In this document: positions 1 through 6,627 of the stretch, piece by piece | Numbering within the stretch: position 1 is the stretch's first letter | How the letters are laid out: each line of letters begins with the position of its first letter | Assembly (NCBI GenBank): GCA_019423265.1 | Contig: JAHZBS010000045.1 | Coordinates: 1-14,381 of the forward strand | Reading direction: 5' to 3' | DNA length: 14,381 bases | DNA from: Clostridiales bacterium | GTDB taxonomy: Bacteria > Bacillota_A > Clostridia > Lachnospirales > Bianqueaceae | Made by a program: the position numbers and the translations under genes | The notes under the pieces: generated by a model | Databases searched by the model: none | Told to the model about the DNA's origin: nothing | What the model saw: the letters and a program-made list of their open reading frames with translations, nothing else

Positions 1-66
1 CGGACGAACTTCGACGCGGTTCAGAAGGTTGAGATCCGTTTCCTGCTAATAAAAAAGGAAACATGA
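1..66 (+). CDS. possible 3' end of an unidentified upstream gene (partial)
   Basis: Frame 1 is open from the window edge to a TGA at 64-66 and encodes a short tail ending FLLIKKET. It lies 50 bases before the Crh-like gene. In Bacilli and Clostridia the gene before crh is often whiA, but this tail does not resemble a WhiA C-terminus that I can recall, so the family is not assigned. The other two forward frames also stop early. Coding status is uncertain because only about 21 residues are visible. Confidence 0.2.
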   Translation, partial: RTNFDAVQKVEIRFLLIKKET

Positions 67-116
67 GACGCAAAACAGGAAAATAGGTATGAAGAAAACT
101 TGAGGAGGTTTGGAAC

Positions 117-368
117 ATGATTGAGAGAACAATCAAAGTCAAATTATCGGACGGCTTGGAATCCCGTCCTGCTGCGCTCTTTGTGCAGGTGGCGAGCAAA
201 TTTAACAGCCGGATATACATTATGCTGGATAATAAAAAGGTCAACGCCAAGAGCATTATGGGGATGATGTCCCTGGGCATGGTCGAGGGAGAAGAGGTCT
301 CCGTGACGGCGGAGGGCGATGATGAAAAGGAAGCGATCGCAGAGCTGGTCAATCTGCTGGGCGAATAG
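117..368 (+). CDS. crh: Crh-like HPr-family protein (catabolite repression type)
   Basis: An 83-residue HPr-fold protein, the normal length for HPr/Crh. HPr normally has a catalytic His15 in GxHARPA that carries phosphate from PEP-dependent enzyme I. Here the motif is GLESRPA, so residue 15 is Glu and PTS phosphotransfer should be impossible. The regulatory Ser46 motif (KKVNAKSIMGMMSL, Ser46) is intact. This matches Bacillus Crh, which has Gln15 and is phosphorylated only on Ser46 by HPr kinase to act as a CcpA co-repressor. A strong AGGAGG at 103-108 lies 8 bases before the ATG. The gene ends just before a terminator. A role in carbon catabolite control is inferred from the family; Glu at position 15 instead of Gln is notable. 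Confidence 0.85.
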   Translation: MIERTIKVKLSDGLESRPAALFVQVASKFNSRIYIMLDNKKVNAKSIMGMMSLGMVEGEEVSVTAEGDDEKEAIAELVNLLGE

Positions 369-393
369 GCGAGCCCTGCGCAGAAGAACACAA

Positions 394-436
394 AAAAGCC
401 AGGAAGCAGTGGAAATTCAACTGTTTCCTGGCTTTT
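394..436. terminator. bidirectional intrinsic terminator
   Basis: An inverted repeat pairs 394-410 with 420-436 (AAAAGCCAGGAAGCAGT with ACTGTTTCCTGGCTTTT; one G-U pair at 406/424) around a 9-base loop. The stem ends in an A-run on the left and a T-run on the right, so it can terminate transcription in both directions. It lies between the Crh-like gene and the converging minus-strand gene and can serve both. Confidence 0.9.
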
Positions 437-459
437 ATTCCATTATAGCCGCAGGGGAC

Positions 460-1542
460 TCACGCTTCCACAAGCCGGAACGGATTTGGAGATTCGCCGG
501 TCCATTGATACAGGTGGATCGTTCCATTTTGCCCTCCGTCGGGCGCAGATTCGCTGTGGCAGATATAAAAATATCCATTGTCAAAGGAGAAGAACCCCGT
601 CTGCCCTTGCCTAAATTCCCAGCCATAAACACCCGAGGCGGTATCGTACAGCCCATCCTGTAGCAAGGTCAACAGTAGACCTGTCTCCGGCGCAGGTTGT
701 CCCTTAATCTCCCCTGGGACGGGGGCTTTGGATCCGTCGATGATGTAGAGTGGGTAGTTGGGAAACGATTTTTTATACCCTCGATAGACCGATACCATCC
801 AATTGCCAGTATAGCCATCGTATTCTAAATTTTGGACCCCATAGGTGGTGTTGCCGGTGAAAAGAAAGTAGCGCTCTTCGGGGGCCGCAGGGCCGGAGTG
901 GTGTGGCGCAGTCTGATTGAGAGGGCGCTCATACTCATGCCAGTTGACCGTGTCGTAGCGCAGGATAATCTGATAATCATTATCGCACCGCTCTGTATTG
1001 CTATAAATCCCATAGGCGACGTGCAGATAGTGGGGACTCTCCCTGGGAGCGCCAAAGCGAGGCCCGAAGGCGACGCCATCGATGCCGCTGCACCCGTAGC
1101 GATGGTCCGGCGTCTGTGCTATATCGCCGTCAAAGACGCCGTTTCCATCCATGTCCGCAGTAAAATCTTCCACCACATCCCGGAGATACACGGTGGTCAT
1201 AATCCCATCCCGCTCCGCATCCATATCCATCCTCGTGATTTTGGAAACGTCGAAGATCGCTATGTAGAACGCTTGGGAGGCTTTGTACTCCAGGGAACCG
1301 TAGACTCTTCCATCGGCATCGCAAAAATCCAGGCAACCCAGATGGCCGGTCAAGCCGGTAACGGAGCCGAGGGGATTTCCCTGCAAATCCGTTTTTAATA
1401 GCATGGTGGTAAAGGAGAAATAGATGAATTCCCGCTTCGTATCCACGGCAATGCCCTGTACATGTGGCGTTTTCCAGTTACCGCTAAAAATCGTCAGGGG
1501 AAGATGCCGAAGTTCGGCGGGAAGAGATGTTGAATCTGACAT
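460..1542 (-). CDS. predicted beta-propeller-like protein of unknown function
   Basis: A 360-residue protein with no signal peptide or membrane segment, so probably cytoplasmic. Residue patterns suggest repeated beta-strands: HVQGIAVDTKREFIYFSF near the N-terminus, then GHLGCLDFCDADGRVYGSL, SGIDGVAFG, and a C-terminal GYFYICHS strand. This resembles NHL/YVTN-type propellers, and an acidic DMDGNGVFDGD segment looks like a Ca-binding or loop motif. I do not recognise the family and assign no reaction. The chosen ATG at 1542 has AGAAGGA 6 bases upstream; a longer TTG start at 1605 would overlap the -35 box of the gene's own promoter and is rejected. It is the only minus-strand gene in the window, with its own promoter and a shared terminator, so it appears monocistronic and unrelated to the BMC operon. 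Confidence 0.75.
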   Translation of the reverse strand: MSDSTSLPAELRHLPLTIFSGNWKTPHVQGIAVDTKREFIYFSFTTMLLKTDLQGNPLGSVTGLTGHLGCLDFCDADGRVYGSLEYKASQAFYIAIFDVSKITRMDMDAERDGIMTTVYLRDVVEDFTADMDGNGVFDGDIAQTPDHRYGCSGIDGVAFGPRFGAPRESPHYLHVAYGIYSNTERCDNDYQIILRYDTVNWHEYERPLNQTAPHHSGPAAPEERYFLFTGNTTYGVQNLEYDGYTGNWMVSVYRGYKKSFPNYPLYIIDGSKAPVPGEIKGQPAPETGLLLTLLQDGLYDTASGVYGWEFRQGQTGFFSFDNGYFYICHSESAPDGGQNGTIHLYQWTGESPNPFRLVEA

Positions 1543-1576
1543 GGCGTATCCTTCTTTCGATTCAATTTTCGCCATT

Positions 1577-1605
1577 AGTATAGCATATATGCCTTTCCCG
1601 CGCAA
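1577..1605 (-). promoter_or_regulatory. SigA-type promoter of the minus-strand gene
   Basis: On the minus strand, TTGCGC (1605-1600) and TATACT (1582-1577) are separated by 17 bases. The expected transcription start near 1570 leaves a leader of roughly 28 bases before the ATG at 1542. The spacer holds a perfect 10-bp palindrome, GCATATATGC (1583-1592), that could be a small operator or simply AT-rich promoter DNA. Confidence 0.65.
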
Positions 1606-1640
1606 TAGAAAGTTATTCGCTGCACGTCGCGGTGAAATAC

Positions 1641-1669
1641 TTTACAGTCCATGAATTTCATGGTATACT
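1641..1669 (+). promoter_or_regulatory. SigA-type promoter of rhaB
   Basis: TTTACA (1641-1646) and TATACT (1664-1669) are spaced by exactly 17 bases, close to the vegetative consensus. Transcription would start near 1676, giving a leader of about 45 bases before rhaB. The promoter is divergent from the minus-strand promoter, with the two -35 boxes about 35 bases apart. Confidence 0.8.
1649..1663. promoter_or_regulatory. palindrome inside the rhaB promoter spacer, candidate operator
   Basis: CCATGAA-T-TTCATGG is a perfect 7-1-7 inverted repeat that fills the spacer between the -35 and -10 boxes. A dimeric regulator bound here would block or modulate RNA polymerase. Which protein binds is unknown. 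The same palindrome is not seen upstream of the aldolase. Confidence 0.5.
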
Positions 1670-1672
1670 AAA

Positions 1673-1687
1673 TCAACAAGAAACAAA
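1673..1687 (+). repeat. shared 15-bp leader motif, copy 1 (candidate DeoR operator)
   Basis: TCAACAAGAAACAAA lies over the predicted transcription start of rhaB and occurs again exactly at 4033-4047 in the aldolase leader. Its position suits a repressor site. Assignment to the DeoR-family protein encoded at 3153-3917 is an inference from proximity. Confidence 0.5.
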
Positions 1688-1720
1688 GAAAAACAACATA
1701 ATGCTGGAGGTAATCGGACT

Positions 1721-3139
1721 ATGAGTACGAAGACAGCGTATCTCGCGTTTGACTATGGAGCTTCATCGGGCAGGTTGATGCTGTGCCGCTATGACGGCCA
1801 AACCATTGATTTGGAGGAGATCTATCGATTCCCCAATGAACCGGTCTGGATGAATGGGCATTTTTACTGGGATTTTCCGAGACTATTTCACGAGATGAAG
1901 ATGGGGTTGAAAAAGGCGGCTTCTCTGGATGTGGAGATTGCAGGCATCGGAATTGACACTTGGGGTGTGGATTACGGATACCTGGATGAGGACGGACGCC
2001 TGATCTCGAATCCATTCTGTTACCGGGATCCTAAGAATGCAATAGGGATGGAGGAGATGGATCAGGTACATCCGTTTAAAGAGTTCTATGAGATCGCGGG
2101 CCTGCAGAAGATGGATTTCAACACGGCCTACCAAGTATACTACGATGTCCGGCACCGGCACTACATACTGGATTGTGCGAAAACATTTCTATTTATGCCG
2201 GATCTGTTCGCTTATTTCCTGACGGGGCGCAAAGCGTGCGAATACAGCATCGCCTCGACCTCGCAGATGTTGGACGCCAGGACAAGAGATTGGTCGGACG
2301 CTCTGCTGGAGAAGATTGGCATTTCCCGGGAAATATTGCCAGAAATTGTCGAACCGGGCACTGTGCTGGGAGAGCTGACGGATGAGATTGTGGAAGAGAC
2401 CGGGATGAAAAAAGTTCCTGTGATCGCCGTTGGATGTCATGACACGGCCTCCGCCGTGTGCGCGGCGCCGCTGGAATCAGAGAATAGCGTGTTTATCAGC
2501 AGCGGAACATGGTCCTTGATGGGAATGGAAGTGAAGGAGCCGATCATTACGGAGAAGTCCCTCCAGCATAATTTTACAAATGAGGGCGGAGTGGAGGGAA
2601 CGATCCGCTTTTTAAAAAATATTTCCGGATTGTGGATCATTCAGAATCTGAAAAAGAAATGGGCGGAGAGACAACCCGACGTCAGCTATATGCTCATTGA
2701 AAATGAAGCGCGAAGCGCGGAGCGCCGGCATTTCATCATTGATCCGGATGACGCCAGATTCATGGCGCCCATGAATATGGTGAAGGAAGTCCAGAATTAC
2801 TGTGAGGAACAGGGACAGGGGCGCCCTGAAACCATGGGAGAGATTGCGCTGGCAGTGTACAATGGGCTGGCGGAAAAATACCGGCAGAACGTAGTGAGCA
2901 TAGAGGAGATTACGGGGAAAACCGTCGATGTGATCAATATCGTTGGCGGAGGAACCAAAGATCGCCTGCTCTGCGCGATGACAGCCGCCTCAACGGGCAA
3001 GACCGTCAAAGTCGGCCCGGTGGAAGCCGCGGTTTTGGGAAATGTTCTGATGCAGATGAGAGCGCTGGGGCAGCTGAAAGACGTCGCGGAAGGGCGAGAG
3101 ATTATCAAGCGTTCATTCCCCATTGAAACGTTTAATTGA
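1721..3139 (+). CDS. rhaB: rhamnulokinase-type FGGY sugar kinase
   Basis: A 472-residue FGGY-family kinase, close to the length of E. coli RhaB (489). It should phosphorylate L-rhamnulose (possibly also L-fuculose) at O1 using ATP, in the cytoplasm. The N-terminal nucleotide-binding motif DYGASSGR is at 11-18, and the RhaB-typical GIDTWGVD is at 77-84. The catalytic Asp is D241 in VGCHDTASAV, SGTWSLMG follows at 261-268, and the C-terminal ATP-site glycines GGG are at 409-411. All are as in RhaB. The ATG has GCTGGAGG upstream. The stop codon overlaps the ribosome binding site of the next gene, so rhaB and the regulator form one unit. Substrate choice between rhamnulose and fuculose cannot be settled from sequence by eye, but overall similarity favours rhamnulose. 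No isomerase is visible next to it. Confidence 0.9.
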   Translation: MSTKTAYLAFDYGASSGRLMLCRYDGQTIDLEEIYRFPNEPVWMNGHFYWDFPRLFHEMKMGLKKAASLDVEIAGIGIDTWGVDYGYLDEDGRLISNPFCYRDPKNAIGMEEMDQVHPFKEFYEIAGLQKMDFNTAYQVYYDVRHRHYILDCAKTFLFMPDLFAYFLTGRKACEYSIASTSQMLDARTRDWSDALLEKIGISREILPEIVEPGTVLGELTDEIVEETGMKKVPVIAVGCHDTASAVCAAPLESENSVFISSGTWSLMGMEVKEPIITEKSLQHNFTNEGGVEGTIRFLKNISGLWIIQNLKKKWAERQPDVSYMLIENEARSAERRHFIIDPDDARFMAPMNMVKEVQNYCEEQGQGRPETMGEIALAVYNGLAEKYRQNVVSIEEITGKTVDVINIVGGGTKDRLLCAMTAASTGKTVKVGPVEAAVLGNVLMQMRALGQLKDVAEGREIIKRSFPIETFN

Positions 3140-3152
3140 GGTGGATGGGATT

Positions 3153-3917
3153 ATGTTGGCTATTGACCGGCGGGGAGAGATTCTGGACCGGATTCAGCAG
3201 GAGGGGAGCGTAAAAGTTCCTGAGCTCAGCGCTGAATTTAAGGTTACGGAGGAGACGATCCGGCGCGATCTTGAAAAGTTAGAAGCGGAAGGACATATCA
3301 CCAGGACTTACGGCGGGGCCGTTCTGAACAAGGGTACCAGCGCGGATCTCTCCATCAATATCCGGGAGGGCCGGAATCCGGAAGGAAAAAATCGAATTGC
3401 CAAGAAGGTGGCGGAGCTCATAGAGAATGGGGATACCATCATGCTAGACTCCAGCACGACGGCCCTTTTCGTTGCAAGGCATCTAAAGGAAAAGAGCCGG
3501 GTGACGCTGATCACAAATTCCATCCGAATTCCGGTTGAGATTGCGGGAAATGGGGGGGACATCGAGGTTATCGTCACCGGCGGGACCTTGCGCTCCAACA
3601 GTATGTCCCTGGTGGGGAAGCGGACGGCGGATATGCTGGATCGCTACTTTGTCAACAAAGCTATCATCAGCTGTAAAGGCATGGATCCGGCGCTGGGGAC
3701 CTTTGAACCTCACGAGGGCGAGGCCGAGGTCAAGAAGAAGATGCGGGATAACGCAGAGCTTCTGATCTTGGCCGCCGACTATACGAAGTTTAATCGAAAG
3801 TCTTTTACAAAGACGATGGAGACTGGTCAGATCGACATTCTCGTCACAGACCGCCGGTTGCCCCCTGAGGAGGAGGAGCGGCTGAAAAGACAGAACGTCC
3901 GCGTCATATATGCCTAG
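3153..3917 (+). CDS. DeoR-family transcriptional regulator
   Basis: A 254-residue regulator of standard DeoR length. Residues 1-56 form the winged helix-turn-helix; the recognition segment VTEETIRRDLEKLEAEG is textbook for the family and is followed by ITRTYGGAV. The C-terminal DeoRC sensor domain (about 75-235) contains DTIMLDSSTTALFVARHL, with the sugar-phosphate-binding DSSTT at 99-103, and GGTLRSNSMSLVG. The ligand is probably a sugar phosphate from the kinase or aldolase step. The start chosen is the ATG at 3153 with GAGGTGG 8 bases upstream; an upstream in-frame ATG at 3123 lies inside rhaB and adds ten residues atypical of DeoR starts. It is 13 bases after rhaB and probably controls both the rhaB and aldolase promoters. 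Confidence 0.9.
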   Translation: MLAIDRRGEILDRIQQEGSVKVPELSAEFKVTEETIRRDLEKLEAEGHITRTYGGAVLNKGTSADLSINIREGRNPEGKNRIAKKVAELIENGDTIMLDSSTTALFVARHLKEKSRVTLITNSIRIPVEIAGNGGDIEVIVTGGTLRSNSMSLVGKRTADMLDRYFVNKAIISCKGMDPALGTFEPHEGEAEVKKKMRDNAELLILAADYTKFNRKSFTKTMETGQIDILVTDRRLPPEEEERLKRQNVRVIYA

Positions 3918-3961
3918 CTTTGCGGTCCGCCGGAAAAGGCGAAGATTTAACAGGAATTAAC

Positions 3962-3990
3962 TTGACTTTATCTTTGTTTTTTGGTAAAAT
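3962..3990 (+). promoter_or_regulatory. SigA-type promoter of the aldolase-pdu operon
   Basis: TTGACT (3962-3967) and TAAAAT (3985-3990) are separated by 17 bases, near consensus. The predicted start near 3997 gives a leader of about 90 bases before the aldolase ATG. No clear terminator separates it from the regulator gene upstream, so readthrough from rhaB is also possible. It is the main candidate promoter for the long operon that follows. Confidence 0.8.
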
Positions 3991-4060
3991 AAAGACAAAC
4001 ACAGATAAATCAAAGAAAACTAACGCCTGATTTCAACAAGAAACAAAATCTTTATCTGTG
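3967..4060. repeat. three TTTATCTKTG repeats in promoter and leader
   Basis: TTTATCTTTG (3967-3976, in the promoter spacer), its inverted form CACAGATAAA (4000-4009, at the transcription start) and TTTATCTGTG (4051-4060, in the leader) share one core. The last two are perfect 10-bp inverted copies, 41 bases apart, so they can also pair in RNA to form a long-range stem. They could be half-sites for a looping repressor or a leader hairpin. The sequence alone does not decide between the two. Confidence 0.5.
4033..4047 (+). repeat. shared 15-bp leader motif, copy 2 (candidate DeoR operator)
   Basis: TCAACAAGAAACAAA is identical to 1673-1687 upstream of rhaB. Here it lies about 36-50 bases downstream of the predicted transcription start, between the inverted TTTATCTKTG copies. 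A repressor bound here would act as a roadblock. An exact 15-bp match in the leaders of two functionally linked genes is unlikely by chance, although both copies are A-rich. Confidence 0.5.
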
Positions 4061-4086
4061 CTTGCGAAATTTTAGGAGGTTTAACG

Positions 4087-4905
4087 ATGACAGGAGAATA
4101 CGAAGTTAAGAAACAAATTCTCGATATTGGCCGCCGCATTTATCAGAACGGATTTGTCGCAGCCAATGATGGAAACATCAGCGTCAAGATTTCGGACAAC
4201 GAATATCTGTGTACTCCCACCGGAGTATCCAAGGGATTCATGACTCTGGATATGATCTGCAAGGTGGACGGTGAGGGAAAAGTGTTGTCGGCCAACGGGC
4301 CGTACAGACCCTCCTCAGAAATCAAGATGCACCTTCGCGTATATAAGCTGCGCCCGGATGTAAAATCTGTGGTACATGCGCATCCGCCGTATGCTACGAG
4401 CTTTGCCATCGCGGGGATTCCGCTGACCGAGCCGATCATGCCGGAAGCGGTTATCAGCCTTGGGTGCGTGCCCATCGCAGAGTACGGGACGCCGTCCACG
4501 GATGAGATCCCGGATGCGGTTGAGAAATATTTGCAGCACTATGACGCGGTTTTGCTGGAGAATCACGGCGCCCTCAGCTACAGCGACTCTCTACTTAACG
4601 CATACTTCAAAATGGAATCTCTGGAGTTTTATGCGAAGCTCATGTACATTTCAAAACAGCTGGGAGGCCCACAGGCGCTGAACGATGAACAGGTCCATAA
4701 GCTGTATGAGATCCGCAGAAAGATGGGACTGTCCGGAAAACATCCGGCGGAGCTCTGCGCAAGCCTAAACGGTCCCTGCAAGGGATGCCACAGCACCAGC
4801 GGCAGCTGTAGCTGCGGTTCTGGGGATGCGTCATCCGCAGCGGCTCCCACAGATGATCTGGTAGCGGAGATCACAAAGCGGATTTTGGCAGAATATCAGA
4901 AGTAA
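4087..4905 (+). CDS. fucA: class II aldolase (L-fuculose-1-phosphate type) with C-terminal encapsulation helix
   Basis: A 272-residue class II aldolase/adducin-fold enzyme; E. coli FucA has about 215 residues, so there is a C-terminal extension of some 50. It should split L-fuculose 1-phosphate (and perhaps L-rhamnulose 1-phosphate) into DHAP and L-lactaldehyde. Zinc ligands H97 and H99 (VVHAHPPY) and H160 (ENHGAL), and the catalytic Glu E78 (SSEIKMH), are all present. After the catalytic domain comes a Cys-rich linker (C224, C231, C234, C241, C243) and an Ala/Ser-rich stretch. The protein then ends in an amphipathic helix at 256-271, DDLVAEITKRILAEYQ, typical of BMC encapsulation peptides. 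AGGAGG (4074-4079) precedes the ATG. It leads the operon, which places sugar-phosphate cleavage with the compartment. Fuculose versus rhamnulose specificity is uncertain. Confidence 0.88.
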   Translation: MTGEYEVKKQILDIGRRIYQNGFVAANDGNISVKISDNEYLCTPTGVSKGFMTLDMICKVDGEGKVLSANGPYRPSSEIKMHLRVYKLRPDVKSVVHAHPPYATSFAIAGIPLTEPIMPEAVISLGCVPIAEYGTPSTDEIPDAVEKYLQHYDAVLLENHGALSYSDSLLNAYFKMESLEFYAKLMYISKQLGGPQALNDEQVHKLYEIRRKMGLSGKHPAELCASLNGPCKGCHSTSGSCSCGSGDASSAAAPTDDLVAEITKRILAEYQK

Positions 4906-4908
4906 GAT

Positions 4909-4931
4909 CCGGTCGAAACAGCATCGACCGG
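4909..4931 (+). other. intercistronic hairpin between aldolase and pduC
   Basis: CCGGTCGA (4909-4916) and TCGACCGG (4924-4931) form a perfect 8-bp stem with a 7-base loop, starting 3 bases after the aldolase stop. No T-run follows, so it is not an intrinsic terminator. It may be an mRNA stabiliser or processing site that sets the dehydratase level relative to the aldolase. Confidence 0.6.
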
Positions 4932-4947
4932 CAGAATGGAGGGACAG

Positions 4948-6612
4948 ATGAAACGCTCCAAACGTTTTGAGCTTTTGGACCAGCGGCCGGAAAACCAGGA
5001 TGGATACATCCGGGAATGGCCTGAAAAAGGCTTTGTAGCTATGCACAGTCCAAACGATCCCGCCCCATCCGTCAAGGTGCAGGATGGCCGGATCGTGGAG
5101 TTGGACGGCAAGCGGCGGGAGGACTTCGATTTCATCGATGAGTTTATTGCGGATTACGCCATCGACGTGGCTCGGACAGAGGACATGATGGCGATGGATT
5201 CCCTGGAGATCGCCCGCATGTTGGTGGATATCCATGTGGATCGAAGTGTGATCGTCAGGATCGTGAGCGGCTTGACAGCGGCCAAGATCACGGAAGTGAT
5301 CGGACACCTGAACGTCGTCGAGATGATGATGGCCATGCAAAAGATGCGCGCAAGGCGAGTCCCGGCGAATCAAGCCCATATCACCAATCGGGAGGACAAT
5401 CCGATCCAGATCGCGGCCGACGCCGCGGAGGGAGCGCTTCGAGGCTTTGCGGAGGAGGAGACGACCATGGCCGTGGCGCGTTACGCGCCTTTTAACGCGC
5501 TGGCGCTTTTCATCGGCTCGCAGGCCGGCCGCCCCGGCGTCCTGACCCAGTGTTCCGCGGAGGAAGCGGTGGAGCTGGACTTAGGGATACGGGGCCTGAC
5601 GACCTACGCGGAGACGATTTCCGTCTATGGGACGGAGAGCGTATTTGTCGACGGAGATGACACGCCCTACTCCAAAGCGTTTTTGGCCTCCGCCTATGCA
5701 TCCCGGGGACTAAAGATGCGGTTTACGTCCGGCTCCGGATCAGAGGTATTGATGGGGAACGCCGAGGGCAAGTCCATGCTGTACTTGGAAGTGCGCTGCA
5801 TTATGATTACAAAAGGTGCAGGCGTTCAGGGGCTTCAAAATGGCTCAGTCAGCTGTATCGGCATACCGGCCTCCGTGCCATCGGGAATCCGGGAAGTGTT
5901 GGGGGAAAATCTGGTGGCCGCGATGCTGGATCTGGAAGTCGCATCCTCCAATGACCAGAGCTTCAGCCACTCCGACATGCGGAGAACCGCAAGAACGATG
6001 CTGCAATTTTTGCCCGGGACAGATTTTATCTTCTCGGGATACGCGGGAGAGCCCAATTATGACAATATGTTTGCCGGATCGAATTTTGACGCGCTCGACT
6101 ATGACATCTACAACATACTCCAGCGGGATATGATGGTGGATGGAGGCCTTCGGCCGGTAAAGGAAGAGGATGTCATTGAGGTCCGGCGAAAGGCGGGCAG
6201 GGCTGTGGCGGCGGTGTTGCGGTATCTGGAATTGGCGGAGGTTTCCGAGGAAGAGATCGAAGCGGTGGCCTACGCAAATGGAAGCGAGGAGATTCTGCCG
6301 CGGGACCGGGCGTCCGATATCGCAGCCTGCCAGGAAATGCTCAAACGCCAGATCACAGGACTCGACGTGGTGAAGGCCTTGTATCATACAGGGTTTGCGG
6401 ACATAGCCGGCAGCGTGCTGTCAATGCTGAAACAGCGGATCACAGGCGATTACATGCATACGTCCGCTATACTCACCGATCAATTTGAAGTTACATCAGC
6501 GATAACAGAGCCCAACGATTATAGAGGACCTGGTACGGGATACCGGGTTTCCGGAGAGCGCTGGGAGGAAATAAAGAACATTCCCCACATCATCGAAGTG
6601 GATGAATTATAA
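4948..6612 (+). CDS. pduC: B12-dependent propanediol dehydratase, large subunit
   Basis: A 554-residue protein, the same length as Klebsiella oxytoca diol dehydratase alpha. It forms the TIM-barrel active site that converts 1,2-propanediol to propionaldehyde with adenosylcobalamin. Active-site residues match the Klebsiella enzyme with a shift of one: Q142, H144, E171, E222, Q297, D336 and S363. S302 and Q337 correspond to Klebsiella S301 and Q336, which shape the substrate pocket, and both keep the diol-dehydratase identity. The start is ATG 4948 (MKRSKRFELL, matching MRSKRFEAL of known PduC) with GGAGG 5 bases upstream; an ATG 12 bases earlier lacks a binding site. It is the first of three dehydratase genes and acts in the BMC lumen. 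A glycerol-dehydratase role is possible but less likely in this context. Confidence 0.97.
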   Translation: MKRSKRFELLDQRPENQDGYIREWPEKGFVAMHSPNDPAPSVKVQDGRIVELDGKRREDFDFIDEFIADYAIDVARTEDMMAMDSLEIARMLVDIHVDRSVIVRIVSGLTAAKITEVIGHLNVVEMMMAMQKMRARRVPANQAHITNREDNPIQIAADAAEGALRGFAEEETTMAVARYAPFNALALFIGSQAGRPGVLTQCSAEEAVELDLGIRGLTTYAETISVYGTESVFVDGDDTPYSKAFLASAYASRGLKMRFTSGSGSEVLMGNAEGKSMLYLEVRCIMITKGAGVQGLQNGSVSCIGIPASVPSGIREVLGENLVAAMLDLEVASSNDQSFSHSDMRRTARTMLQFLPGTDFIFSGYAGEPNYDNMFAGSNFDALDYDIYNILQRDMMVDGGLRPVKEEDVIEVRRKAGRAVAAVLRYLELAEVSEEEIEAVAYANGSEEILPRDRASDIAACQEMLKRQITGLDVVKALYHTGFADIAGSVLSMLKQRITGDYMHTSAILTDQFEVTSAITEPNDYRGPGTGYRVSGERWEEIKNIPHIIEVDEL

Positions 6613-6627
6613 GAAGGGGGGATGACA

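Noticed and set aside
832..1398. 188-residue open frame on the plus strand opposite the propeller-like gene
   Set aside because: It lies antisense to a gene with a good start, promoter and terminator, has no ribosome binding site of note, and its translation shows no recognisable motif.
1632..1646. Possible CcpA cre site (TGAAATACTTTACA) at the rhaB -35 box
   Set aside because: The outer bases fit the cre pattern but the central CG, which is essential in cre sites, is AC here.
3918..3950. Possible terminator after the DeoR gene (CGCC/GGCG pairing)
   Set aside because: The stem is only 4 bp and no T-run follows, so it is not credible as an intrinsic terminator.
4936..4947. Upstream ATG for pduC
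   Set aside because: It has no ribosome binding site and adds four residues not seen in known PduC; the GGAGG lies between it and the ATG at 4948.
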